This document shows positions 7,105 through 13,976 of a DNA stretch of 17,256 bases, in pieces. Position 1 is the first letter of the stretch; every line of letters starts with the position of its first letter. The DNA lies in contig JAZNOR010000051.1 in assembly GCA_045589235.1 (NCBI GenBank), positions 1 to 17,256 on the forward strand, in the 5' to 3' direction. The notes below the pieces were generated by a model. That model worked only from the letters and a program-made list of their open reading frames with translations, did no database searches and had not been told where the DNA came from. A program made the translations under genes and the position numbers. The stretch is from RGIG7332 sp045589235. GTDB taxonomy: Bacteria; Bacillota; Clostridia; Oscillospirales; JAAYXM01.

Positions 7105-8187
7105 TTATTTGAAATACTTCTCGAAGTCGAGACCCTGAGTTTCAGCGATCATGCGCATCTCAGCCTCGGTCTTCTCGTTAACCGGAATACCGTTTGCCTT
7201 CTTCTCCTTGGTTGATTCAACTTCCTTTTCACCGTGGGTGTAGATTCTGTCCTGACCCTCAGCCTTGTCAGAATCACGAAGCTCCTGAAGGAATGTAGAC
7301 ATACGAGCGCGAATTTCCTTCTTGTCGCCGAACATACCGTAGTCGATAGCAATAAAGCCCTGTGATGTCTCAGCGTTACCGCCGTTGCAGCAGTGGTTTG
7401 AAGTAGCGCCACCTGCGAGGATTGATGTGAAGATTTCGCACATCATACCGTAGCCGTAGCCCTTGTGTGAACCGTTGATTACCTGTGAGCCGCCGAGCGG
7501 TAAAATACCACCGCCGACTTTGTTGATGATGTTATATAAAACGTCAGCAGCGTCTGAAGTTTCCTTACCGTCCTTATCAACAGCCCAGCCTGCCGGAAGC
7601 GGCTGCTCCTTTTTGTTGTAAACCTCGAGCTTACCGCGCGGAGCAACAGTTGTTGCAGCGTCGAATGAGAACTTAATCGGGTCAGCCGGCATTGCGATAG
7701 CAATCGGATTACTACCGATCATAGCGCGACGGCCAAATGTCGGAACCATGATAGCTTCAGAGTTTGTGAATGAAAGACCGATCATATCAGCATCTGCTGC
7801 CATATCAGCATAGTATGATGCGATACCGTAGTGGTTAGCGTTCTTAACGGTAACGAAGCCTGCACCGATCTTCTTAGCTTTCTCAATAGCGAGGCGCATA
7901 GCCTGCATAGCAACGGTCTGACCTACGCCACCCTTAGAGTCGATAATGGCAGAAATCGGAGTCTCGTGAACGATTTCAGCCTTAACTGTCGGGTCGATAT
8001 CGCCGCCCTTAACAGCGTTGTGGTAGCGGATGAGACGCTGAACACCGTGTGACTCAATACCGTAAAGGTCAGCACGGATGAGAACGTCAACGATTTCTTC
8101 GCTTTCATTTGCAGTGAAACCATAGCTCTTGAAAACGTCGATACAGTATGCGCGGAGCCCCTCGTAAGGGAAGTTATTATATGCCAT
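7105..8187 (-). CDS. Malate/L-lactate dehydrogenase (Ldh2) family oxidoreductase
   Basis: The 360-residue product belongs to the Ldh2/YlbC/AllD family of NAD(P)H-dependent 2-hydroxyacid dehydrogenases. Known members act on malate, lactate, sulfolactate, ureidoglycolate or diketogulonate, and the substrate here cannot be told. Family marks are RADLYGIESHGVQRL with active-site H47, NANHYGIASYY with H119, IGSNPIAIAMPA, FDAATTVAPRGKLE and GSHKGYGYGMMCEI. The C-terminal 50 residues are charged and end in LDFEKYFK. The start follows AAGGAGG at the usual distance, behind a good promoter. Codons are markedly biased to GAG, AAG, AAC, ATC and GGT, unlike the adjacent AAA/GAA-rich methyltransferase and permease genes, which suggests very high expression. 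It is divergent from the amidohydrolase gene and has its own terminator. Confidence 0.93.
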   Translation of the reverse strand: MAYNNFPYEGLRAYCIDVFKSYGFTANESEEIVDVLIRADLYGIESHGVQRLIRYHNAVKGGDIDPTVKAEIVHETPISAIIDSKGGVGQTVAMQAMRLAIEKAKKIGAGFVTVKNANHYGIASYYADMAADADMIGLSFTNSEAIMVPTFGRRAMIGSNPIAIAMPADPIKFSFDAATTVAPRGKLEVYNKKEQPLPAGWAVDKDGKETSDAADVLYNIINKVGGGILPLGGSQVINGSHKGYGYGMMCEIFTSILAGGATSNHCCNGGNAETSQGFIAIDYGMFGDKKEIRARMSTFLQELRDSDKAEGQDRIYTHGEKEVESTKEKKANGIPVNEKTEAEMRMIAETQGLDFEKYFK

Positions 8188-8230
8188 TTTAATTTCCTCC
8201 TTAAAGAAATTTTACATCTTAATAAATAAT

Positions 8231-8260
8231 ATAATATTTTTAAAGAAAAATCAATATCAA
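8231..8260 (-). promoter_or_regulatory. Promoter of the Ldh2-family gene
   Basis: On the minus strand, TTGATA (8255-8260) is spaced 18 bases from TATTAT (8231-8236). The predicted start near 8224 gives a leader of about 37 bases ending in AAGGAGG. Confidence 0.65.
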
Positions 8261-8263
8261 ATC

Positions 8264-8291
8264 TTAACACCTATTAACAAAAAAACACCTA
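8264..8291 (-). promoter_or_regulatory. Candidate operator: two AACACCTA direct repeats upstream of the -35 box
   Basis: AACACCTA (plus-strand reading) occurs at 8266-8273 and again at 8284-8291, 18 bases apart. The inner copy, as TTAACACCT (8264-8272), ends three bases from the -35 hexamer of the dehydrogenase promoter. Direct half-sites touching the -35 box suit an AraC-type activator. The same TTAACACCT/AGGTGTTAA 9-mer touches the -35 box of the permease promoter near 11059. Confidence 0.45.
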
Positions 8292-8316
8292 ACTTTATGC
8301 CGTTTTTCACAAAATG

Positions 8317-8337
8317 AGTTTAAATTAAGTTTAAATT
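8317..8337. repeat. AGTTTAAATT direct repeat with 11-base period
   Basis: AGTTTAAATT is found at 8317-8326 and 8328-8337, one helical turn apart, in the divergent region between the dehydrogenase and amidohydrolase genes. It ends about 40 bases upstream of the amidohydrolase -10 element, so it may be an operator. AT-rich chance repetition is also possible. Confidence 0.35.
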
Positions 8338-8376
8338 TAGTAAAGAGTGTTTATTTTATTTTAGAAAAAATAGGCG

Positions 8377-8382
8377 TATAAT
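8377..8382 (+). promoter_or_regulatory. -10 element of the amidohydrolase promoter
   Basis: A perfect TATAAT lies 32 bases before the TTG start codon of the amidohydrolase. No good -35 hexamer stands 16-18 bases upstream (the sequence there is a run of T and A), so this promoter may need an activator. Confidence 0.5.
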
Positions 8383-8414
8383 AAAAACAGAAACTACGAA
8401 AGAAGGAAACAAAG

Positions 8415-9212
8415 TTGTCTTTTATTATAGATGCTCACGCACATATATATCCCGATAAAATAGCACTTCGTGCATCCGAGAGTATCGGTGATTTTTATAA
8501 TATGCCCATCGGATACGACGGAACTATTTTGCATCTTTTAGAGCTTGGCGACAGTGCGGGAGTTGATATGTTTTTGGTGCAGTCGGTTGCTCTGTCTTCT
8601 GACCGCGTTCACAATATCAACGATTTTATTGCGAGTGCCGTTAAAGAAAATCCGGATAGATTTATAGGCTTTGCAACGCTTCATCCCGATATGGATAATG
8701 TTGAAGATGAGGTTAAACGTGCAAAGGATATGGGACTTTGCGGTGTTAAGTTACATCCTGATATTCAGAAATTCAACATAGATGACAGATGTGCATACAA
8801 GATATACGAGGTGTGCGAGGATAAGGACTTACCGATTTTAATTCACACCGGCGATAACAGATATTTTTATTCTGACCCTAGGCGTGTGCCACAGGTTGTG
8901 CACGATTTTCCGAAGCTTAAAATGATTTGCGCGCATTTCGGAGGCTGGTCGCAGTGGAATGAGGCAGAAAAATGCTTAGCAGACACGGGAGTGTGGGTTG
9001 ATACATCAAGCAGTATGTATGCATTCTCAAAAGAACGTGCGCGCGAGCTTATTTCAGCATTTGGTGAGGACCATGTTGTGTTTGGCTCGGATTATCCGAT
9101 GTGGAACCCGGGCGATGAAATAGAAAATATTGAAAGACTCGGGCTTTCAAATGAAGTGAAGCAAAAGATTTTTTATAAAAATATTGCAAAGCTTTTGAAT
9201 TTAAAAATTTAA
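8415..9212 (+). CDS. Amidohydrolase-2 family metal-dependent hydrolase or decarboxylase
   Basis: The 265-residue TIM-barrel protein has the metal-binding pattern of the amidohydrolase-2 family (COG2159-like). IIDAHAHIY gives H8/H10, LIHTG gives H144, ICAHFGG gives H174, and FGSDYP gives the catalytic Asp D226. GFATLHP and GVKLHPD (about 110-116) are other family segments. Relatives include decarboxylases such as ACMSD and gamma-resorcylate decarboxylase as well as hydrolases, so the reaction is unknown. The start is a TTG at 8415, chosen because AGAAGGA stands at the right distance and the HAH motif sits only eight codons in; no ATG precedes it. It is divergent from the dehydrogenase gene and ends in its own hairpin terminator, facing the permease genes. 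Confidence 0.88.
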   Translation: MSFIIDAHAHIYPDKIALRASESIGDFYNMPIGYDGTILHLLELGDSAGVDMFLVQSVALSSDRVHNINDFIASAVKENPDRFIGFATLHPDMDNVEDEVKRAKDMGLCGVKLHPDIQKFNIDDRCAYKIYEVCEDKDLPILIHTGDNRYFYSDPRRVPQVVHDFPKLKMICAHFGGWSQWNEAEKCLADTGVWVDTSSSMYAFSKERARELISAFGEDHVVFGSDYPMWNPGDEIENIERLGLSNEVKQKIFYKNIAKLLNLKI

Positions 9213-9238
9213 GGAGTGGGGAATTCCCACTCCTTTTT
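9211..9238 (+). terminator. Rho-independent terminator of the amidohydrolase gene
   Basis: AAGGAGTGGG (9211-9220) pairs with CCCACTCCTT (9226-9235) around a GAATT loop. The T run 9234-9238 follows. The amidohydrolase stop codon overlaps the first bases of the stem, and the stop of the convergent permease gene is at 9237-9239. Confidence 0.92.
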
Positions 9239-10106
9239 ATATACTTAAAAACACTATCGAAACCATACCGAGAAAAAGACCGCAAAGTTGAGGTTTTGAA
9301 AGCTTCTCCTTAAAAATAAATGTAGCCACCGCGAGGGAACAGATAATACCGCCGGCTGACATTAGCGGGAACATAACGGATGCCGGCATATTTCTTGCAG
9401 GGGATGAGAGGATACTAACGAAAAGGTTTATAATTCCCGTAAGCAAACCGCAAATAATTCCGTGCCTGCCGCCGATGCGAAGGTTAAAAGAGATATGCTC
9501 TTTTTCCTTGATAAGTGCAATAATGAGGCAAACAAGTGCCACAATTGCAAATGAAATAACAAGAAATTCATTTTTGTAAAGACCGCTAAAATCAAGCTGC
9601 TGAATTTTAAGCATCGTGCTTTTAGCACCGTCACCTAAAAGACCGAGTAGAACAAAAATAATCCATGCGAGAGTGATTTTCTTCGTTTCACCTTTCTTTT
9701 CAATGTTTATAAGAACAAGTGAAATTGCTAGGAACACAAGACCTATAAAAAGCGTTACAGATGTCGGCTCACCTAAAAATAAAATACCGTAAACTGTTGG
9801 AATAAGCGGTGAAAATGAAAGAATAAGGCAGGTCAGAGCAAGGGAGCCTTTTGCTATTGCGAGGAGACCGCACAGCGCCGCCGCGAGGAAAAATACCGCA
9901 AACAGAAGCGAGTATAAATATAATTCAAGGGGGAAATTAAAACTCACTCCGCCAAATATGAGATAAATTAAAATTGCACCGACCGTATTTAAAACGGAGA
10001 AGGTGAAAGCTCCGTTTCGTATTCGCAGCGTGTAGGTTTTGCTGACAATTCGATGTGTCGCAGTGCTGAGTATGACACCGAGGATAAGTGCTATATTTAT
10101 AAACAT
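9237..10106 (-). CDS. EamA/DMT-superfamily permease (downstream copy)
   Basis: The 289-residue polytopic membrane protein has about ten hydrophobic segments in two halves. LGEPTS after the fifth segment and FKEKLSKPQLCG before the last one are the repeated (F/L)xE-type ends of the two EamA domains. It is close in sequence to the upstream permease: shared blocks include SGLYKNEF, MPASVMFPL, KEKLSK and the identical ending SIVFLSI. DMT transporters move small metabolites such as amino acids, nucleosides or organic acids; substrate and direction cannot be told here. It starts 15 bases after the upstream copy, whose TAG stop overlaps the GAGGTG ribosome binding site, so translation is probably coupled. 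Codons are AT-rich, unlike the dehydrogenase gene. Confidence 0.9.
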   Translation of the reverse strand: MFINIALILGVILSTATHRIVSKTYTLRIRNGAFTFSVLNTVGAILIYLIFGGVSFNFPLELYLYSLLFAVFFLAAALCGLLAIAKGSLALTCLILSFSPLIPTVYGILFLGEPTSVTLFIGLVFLAISLVLINIEKKGETKKITLAWIIFVLLGLLGDGAKSTMLKIQQLDFSGLYKNEFLVISFAIVALVCLIIALIKEKEHISFNLRIGGRHGIICGLLTGIINLFVSILSSPARNMPASVMFPLMSAGGIICSLAVATFIFKEKLSKPQLCGLFLGMVSIVFLSI

Positions 10107-10121
10107 TTTAAAAATTCACCT

Positions 10122-10991
10122 CTATATACTTAAGAAAACGATAGATGCAGTACCGACGGCGATGCCGATAAGTTGAAGTTTGGACAACTTTTCTTTGAAC
10201 ATAAATTTGGCAATTATGAGTGAGAGAACCATACCGGTTACGGATATAAGCGGAAACATAACGGATGCCGGCATATTCATTTTCGGGTCGGAAAGTACCA
10301 GGACGAGGAAATTTACAAGGCCGGTAAGTATGCCGAAAAGAGCATAGTACCAAAAACCGATTTTAAAGTGATATGCTCCTTTTTCGCGTTCGAAGAAGCG
10401 AGTCATTACAAATGAAAAGACAACAACGATTGCAATCGCAACTATCATAAACTCGTTTTTGTAAAGCCCGTTAAAGTTCATTTGCTGAAGCTTTTGTATA
10501 ATTGAGTTTGCACCATTTGAGACAAAGTTAAGCGCTACAAAAATAATCCACTTGAGAGTTATCTGCTTCTTTTCGCCTTTTGGTTCAAAGTTAATGAGAA
10601 AAATAGAGATAAAAAGCAGTAAAAGGCCTATGTAAAACGCAGTGCTTGTAGGCTCATTTAAAAATGCTATGCCGTAGATTGCAGGGAGTATCAGAGAATA
10701 GCTTCCTACAAGAGACGAAAGTGCGAGCGAGCCTGTTGCAATTGCAAGCAAGCCTGTAACACTTGCGACACAGAATGAGACAGCCATTACTATAGAGTAG
10801 GGAAGAAGCTCTTTTGTGTAATTAAACTCTCTGCAGGTGACGATAAAGAACAAAAGAACGAAGATCACACTTCCTGTTGTAAAGGAAAAGGACGCGCTTG
10901 GCGCGCGAATAGCAAACTTCTTTCTTATAATTCCCTGAAACCCACCGGAGATTATGATAATAAGAAGTAAAAGAGCATTAGTTATTGACAT
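10122..10991 (-). CDS. EamA/DMT-superfamily permease (upstream copy)
   Basis: This 289-residue polytopic protein has exactly the length of its downstream neighbour and is its paralog along the whole chain. Shared blocks are LNEPTS, NGLYKNEF, MNMPASVMFPLIS and KEKLSKLQLIG, ending in SIVFLSI. It has about ten membrane segments in two EamA repeats with a charged central loop (NFEPKGEKKQITLKW). It is the first gene of the two-permease operon, with GAGGTG 5 bases before ATG. Divergent from it, 176 bases away, is the PocR-AraC regulator gene, the usual placement for a regulator of its transporter. The pair may form a heteromer or may have split substrates after duplication. Confidence 0.9.
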   Translation of the reverse strand: MSITNALLLLIIIISGGFQGIIRKKFAIRAPSASFSFTTGSVIFVLLFFIVTCREFNYTKELLPYSIVMAVSFCVASVTGLLAIATGSLALSSLVGSYSLILPAIYGIAFLNEPTSTAFYIGLLLLFISIFLINFEPKGEKKQITLKWIIFVALNFVSNGANSIIQKLQQMNFNGLYKNEFMIVAIAIVVVFSFVMTRFFEREKGAYHFKIGFWYYALFGILTGLVNFLVLVLSDPKMNMPASVMFPLISVTGMVLSLIIAKFMFKEKLSKLQLIGIAVGTASIVFLSI

Positions 10992-11029
10992 ACAACACCT
11001 CTATATTATTAACCCAAAGTATCAATAGC

Positions 11030-11057
11030 TTTATAACAAAATTCTATCACAAAACAA
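11030..11057 (-). promoter_or_regulatory. Promoter of the EamA permease pair
   Basis: On the minus strand, TTGTTT (11052-11057) is 16 bases from TATAAA (11030-11035). The predicted start near 11023 leaves a leader of about 30 bases containing the GAGGTG site. Confidence 0.5.
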
Positions 11058-11058
11058 A

Positions 11059-11067
11059 AGGTGTTAA
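11059..11067. promoter_or_regulatory. AGGTGTTAA motif next to the permease -35 box
   Basis: AGGTGTTAA on the plus strand (TTAACACCT on the permease coding strand) ends one base from the -35 hexamer. The identical 9-mer, in opposite orientation relative to transcription, touches the -35 box of the dehydrogenase gene at 8264-8272. It is a candidate half-site for the adjacent AraC-type regulator. Confidence 0.4.
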
Positions 11068-11119
11068 AAGATAAAATCTTCCGTGTTTTTATAAATATTC
11101 TCCGTTTTTTAAATACATA

Positions 11120-11148
11120 TTGACAAAAACGATAAAAAGCTATATATT
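11120..11148 (+). promoter_or_regulatory. Sigma-A promoter of the PocR-AraC regulator gene
   Basis: A perfect TTGACA (11120-11125) is spaced 17 bases from TATATT (11143-11148). The predicted start near 11155 leaves a leader of only about 13 bases, so translation relies on the short GGGTG at 11156-11160. Confidence 0.75.
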
Positions 11149-11167
11149 GATGCATGGGTGATGCGCT

Positions 11168-12028
11168 ATGAACATTTTATATGATGATGAAAAGCTAAAA
11201 GAGCTTCTTTTGGATTTCTATAACGCGACAGGGGTTAGCATATCTCTTATAAAAGATGATTTTTCTTATGTTGACGGAATTACATCGGTTGTATCTGTAT
11301 CAAGAAATACAAGCACAAAATATTGCGATGTTTTTAAAACAATGAAAAAGGCAAGGCAGTGCTGTATAAAATGCGATTGCGATATTCTTGAAAGGTGTCG
11401 CATAAGCAGGAATATAGAGGTGCACACCTGCCATGCAGGACTTGTTGACATAGGCATACCGATTATGCATGGCACGAAGGTTTTATGCTACATCATTATG
11501 GGACAGATGAAAAAGGATGCAGATTTCGAGGTAGTAAGGAAACATTTAAATGACTTGGGCTGTGACCTTGATGAAATGCGTAAGTATTATGAAGAGCTCC
11601 CACTTTATGATGAAGAGAAAATAAAAAGCGTTGCTAATCTTGCAGTTATGCTGACAAAGCATATAATGTTTGAAAAAATGCTAAAGCTTGAGTATAATGC
11701 AAACATTGAAAAAGCTGTAACTTATATTGATGAGAATTTAAATTCAGACATATCGGTTGAGAAGTTGTCTAAAGAAATAAGTGTTTCCAAGACGGTGCTG
11801 TATGAAAATTTTAGAAAGATTTTTGACTGCACGATAAATGAATACGTGGTAAATAAACGAATAGAAAAATCAATTGAATATCTGCTTAACACTGAAATGT
11901 CGATGGATGAAATAGCACAGGCTGTAGGATTTAAAAGTGCAGCTTATTATTCGCTTGTATTTAAAAAGAAAAAGGGAACGTCGCCGCTTAAATTTAAAAA
12001 TAACTATAAAAAGAGAGAAGGCCGATAG
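11168..12028 (+). CDS. PocR-domain AraC-family transcriptional regulator
   Basis: The 286-residue product joins an N-terminal PocR sensory domain (about 8-165) to a C-terminal AraC DNA-binding domain (about 178-280). The PocR part is cysteine-rich: C53, C65, C66, C69, C71, C77 and C88, ending in THTCHAG-like VHTCHAGLVDIGIPI and IIMGQMKKD. These match the conserved Cys and GQ positions of PocR domains, which are thought to bind small hydrocarbon derivatives such as propanediol. The AraC part shows the first helix-turn-helix (ISVEKLSKEISVSKTVLYENFRK) and the second (SMDEIAQAVGFKSAAYYSLVFKKKKGTSPLKF). It is divergent from the permease pair and has a consensus promoter. It probably regulates the permeases and perhaps the dehydrogenase gene. 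Confidence 0.92.
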   Translation: MNILYDDEKLKELLLDFYNATGVSISLIKDDFSYVDGITSVVSVSRNTSTKYCDVFKTMKKARQCCIKCDCDILERCRISRNIEVHTCHAGLVDIGIPIMHGTKVLCYIIMGQMKKDADFEVVRKHLNDLGCDLDEMRKYYEELPLYDEEKIKSVANLAVMLTKHIMFEKMLKLEYNANIEKAVTYIDENLNSDISVEKLSKEISVSKTVLYENFRKIFDCTINEYVVNKRIEKSIEYLLNTEMSMDEIAQAVGFKSAAYYSLVFKKKKGTSPLKFKNNYKKREGR

Positions 12029-12042
12029 GCCCTCTCTCTTTT
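12011..12042. terminator. Bidirectional terminator between regulator and DUF1294 genes
   Basis: GAGAGAAGGCC pairs with GGCCCTCTCTC around GATA, with one A:C mismatch. TCTTTTAT follows on the plus strand and a T run (CTTTTTATAG) on the minus strand. The regulator stop codon (12026-12028) lies in the loop and right arm. Confidence 0.8.
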
Positions 12043-12301
12043 ATATTAGCTGATATAGACTTACAAATAAATAGATTAAAAATATAATCGGAACAGTGTA
12101 ACGAAATCGTGGCTTTGATGTTTTGTGATTAAACAAAACCATTCCCAGAAGCGAGCCCAAAGCACCACCAAGTACGGATAAACAGAGCAAAGTTTTTTCA
12201 GAAATTCTGCGTTTTTTGAGCTTTGCAAACATTTTATCAAGTCCAAAGGAGATAAAGGAAATTGCATTTATCAGTATTAAATATAAATAAAGATGTGTCA
12301 T
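12041..12301 (-). CDS. DUF1294-family small membrane protein
   Basis: The 86-residue protein has the DUF1294 (YdzA-like) pattern: INAISFISFGLDKMFAK, then RRISEKTLL, LGGALGSLLGM and FNHKTSKPRF. Hydrophobic stretches at about 4-20, 39-58 and 69-84 predict three membrane helices. Its function is unknown in the family. Its ATG overlaps the TGA of the upstream FAD dehydrogenase gene by four bases (ATGA), so translation is coupled and the two genes are one operon. Confidence 0.9.
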   Translation of the reverse strand: MTHLYLYLILINAISFISFGLDKMFAKLKKRRISEKTLLCLSVLGGALGSLLGMVLFNHKTSKPRFRYTVPIIFLIYLFVSLYQLI

Positions 12302-13881
12302 ATTAAAATCCCCTCAGCAACGCGTATTCCGTCAACAGCTGCAGACATAATGCCGCCTGCATATCCCGCACCCTCACCACACGGATATAATCCAACAACT
12401 GATGAGTTAAAGCTTTCATCACGCAATATTCTCACAGGGGAGGAGCTTCGCGCTTCAATTCCCGTAATAACGGCGGACGGAAGAGCAAAACCACGTATTT
12501 TTTTATCAAAAGCTAAAATTCCGTCGTGAAGCGAATTTGATATATATTCGGGGAATAAATCGTGTAAATCACAACCCGTAACGCCAAGCGGATATGTGGG
12601 TATAACATCAGAGAAAGAAGCGGTTTCTTTTTTATTTAAAAAGTCAGAAACTGTTTGTGCAGGGGCCTTACCGCGATTACCACCGAGTATGTAAGCCTTG
12701 CGCTCGAGGTTTCGTTGATATTCAATGCCTGCAAGCGGGTGGTTTCCTTCAAAATCATCGGGAGTAACGCTTACCAAAAGTGCGCTGTTTGCATTTTTAC
12801 CGTCGCGCGCGTAATAGCTCATACCATTTGTGCAAACTGAGTTTTCTTCAGATGCGGCGGCAACTACAATTCCACCCGGGCACATACAAAAGCTGTATAC
12901 CGCGCGCCCGTTTGGAAGATGGGCAGAGAGCTTATAGTCGGCAGCACCGAGATTTGGATGATTTGCGAAAACTCCGTATTGCGATTTATTTATGAGCTCT
13001 TGCGGATGTTCAATACGCACGCCGACTGAAAACGCTTTCTGCGTCATATTTATGTTAAGCTCAGATAGCATTTTGAAGGTATCACGCGCGCTGTGGCCGA
13101 TAGCTAAAATTATGTGCTCCGTTTCAAAATACGTCTCTCCACCGTTGTGTGAAACGATTGCACCGCACACCCGCCCGTCTTTTATATCAATATTAACAAG
13201 CTTGTGGCGGAAGAGAACATCACCGCCGAGTGAGCATATTTTATGGCGCATATTGCGAACAACACGTCGAAGATAATCTGTTCCGATATGAGGTTTTGCG
13301 AGATAGAGAATATCACTTGGTGCTCCACAGTCTACAAACTCGTTTAAAACTCGTGTTTGACGAACATCATGAGTGCCTGTGTTTAACTTACCGTCAGAAA
13401 ATGTACCGGCACCTCCCTCACCAAACTGAATATTTGATTCGGTGTCAAGGTGTGAGAATTTTTCATATTCAGATATTTTCATAGTGCGCGTGTCAACATC
13501 GTCACCACGCTCAATTACTATAGGATTAGCACCTGCTTTTGCAAGAGTTAATGCAGCAAAAAGTCCGGCAGGACCACTGCCTACAACAATTGGACGTTTT
13601 GTAAAATATTTTTTATAAACAGGAACGTTTTCTTCTTTGGCTAAGAGCTCAATGTTTTTTACACGGTTTTTCTTTAAAACACTCAATTCATTTGAAAGCT
13701 TAACATCCAAAGAGAAAACAAAGCGAACATTTCCCTTATCTCTGGCATCAATCGAACGGCGCGAAATTTTTAAACCTATGATTTCTATTTCGGATATTTT
13801 AAGTCGCCTTGCAACCTCGCGATAAATGTCTCGTTCAGTTGAGTCAAGCGGCATTTTAATTTGTGTCAATCGGAGCATCAA
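12298..13881 (-). CDS. COG2509-type FAD-dependent dehydrogenase
   Basis: The 527-residue flavoprotein belongs to the uncharacterised FAD-dependent dehydrogenases common in Clostridia and Bacteroidetes. An N-terminal domain of about 95 residues (MLRLTQIKMPLDS; ARRLKIS; LKISRRSIDAR; VFSLDVKL) precedes the Rossmann dinucleotide motif VVGSGPAGLFAA (99-110). Next come an acidic end of the FAD site (PIVIERGDDV) and the conserved GEGGAGTFSDGKLNTG (about 164-179). AIGHSARDTF is the second flavin-contact block, and PCGEGAGYAGGIMSAAVDG is the C-terminal FAD-binding end. The reaction is unknown. The start uses the first of two ATG codons, 5-6 bases behind AGGTG. It is the first gene of an operon with the DUF1294 protein. 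Confidence 0.93.
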   Translation of the reverse strand: MMLRLTQIKMPLDSTERDIYREVARRLKISEIEIIGLKISRRSIDARDKGNVRFVFSLDVKLSNELSVLKKNRVKNIELLAKEENVPVYKKYFTKRPIVVGSGPAGLFAALTLAKAGANPIVIERGDDVDTRTMKISEYEKFSHLDTESNIQFGEGGAGTFSDGKLNTGTHDVRQTRVLNEFVDCGAPSDILYLAKPHIGTDYLRRVVRNMRHKICSLGGDVLFRHKLVNIDIKDGRVCGAIVSHNGGETYFETEHIILAIGHSARDTFKMLSELNINMTQKAFSVGVRIEHPQELINKSQYGVFANHPNLGAADYKLSAHLPNGRAVYSFCMCPGGIVVAAASEENSVCTNGMSYYARDGKNANSALLVSVTPDDFEGNHPLAGIEYQRNLERKAYILGGNRGKAPAQTVSDFLNKKETASFSDVIPTYPLGVTGCDLHDLFPEYISNSLHDGILAFDKKIRGFALPSAVITGIEARSSSPVRILRDESFNSSVVGLYPCGEGAGYAGGIMSAAVDGIRVAEGILI

Positions 13882-13904
13882 ATCACCTCGCTTCTAATAA
13901 ATAT

Positions 13905-13913
13905 ATTTTACCA
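13905..13913 (-). promoter_or_regulatory. Possible extended -10 promoter of the FAD dehydrogenase operon
   Basis: On the minus strand, TGGTAAAAT gives a TGn extension plus TAAAAT, 24 bases before the ATG. The -35 region is only a T run, so this call is tentative. Confidence 0.3.
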
Positions 13914-13936
13914 CAAATTTTTTTTGAAAAAAAGTG

Positions 13937-13965
13937 TTGACAAAGAAAAATATCTGTGTTATGAT
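13937..13965 (+). promoter_or_regulatory. Sigma-A promoter of the perR cluster
   Basis: A perfect TTGACA (13937-13942) is spaced exactly 17 bases from TATGAT (13960-13965). The predicted start near 13972 gives a leader of about 37 bases that contains the candidate PerR operator. Confidence 0.85.
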
Positions 13966-13976
13966 ATTTACGAAAT

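Noticed and set aside
8264..8280. Rex-type redox operator (TTGTTAA-like) upstream of the dehydrogenase
   Set aside because: TTGTTAATAGGTGTTAA has the half-sites as direct repeats, while Rex sites are inverted (TTGTTAA...TTAACAA).
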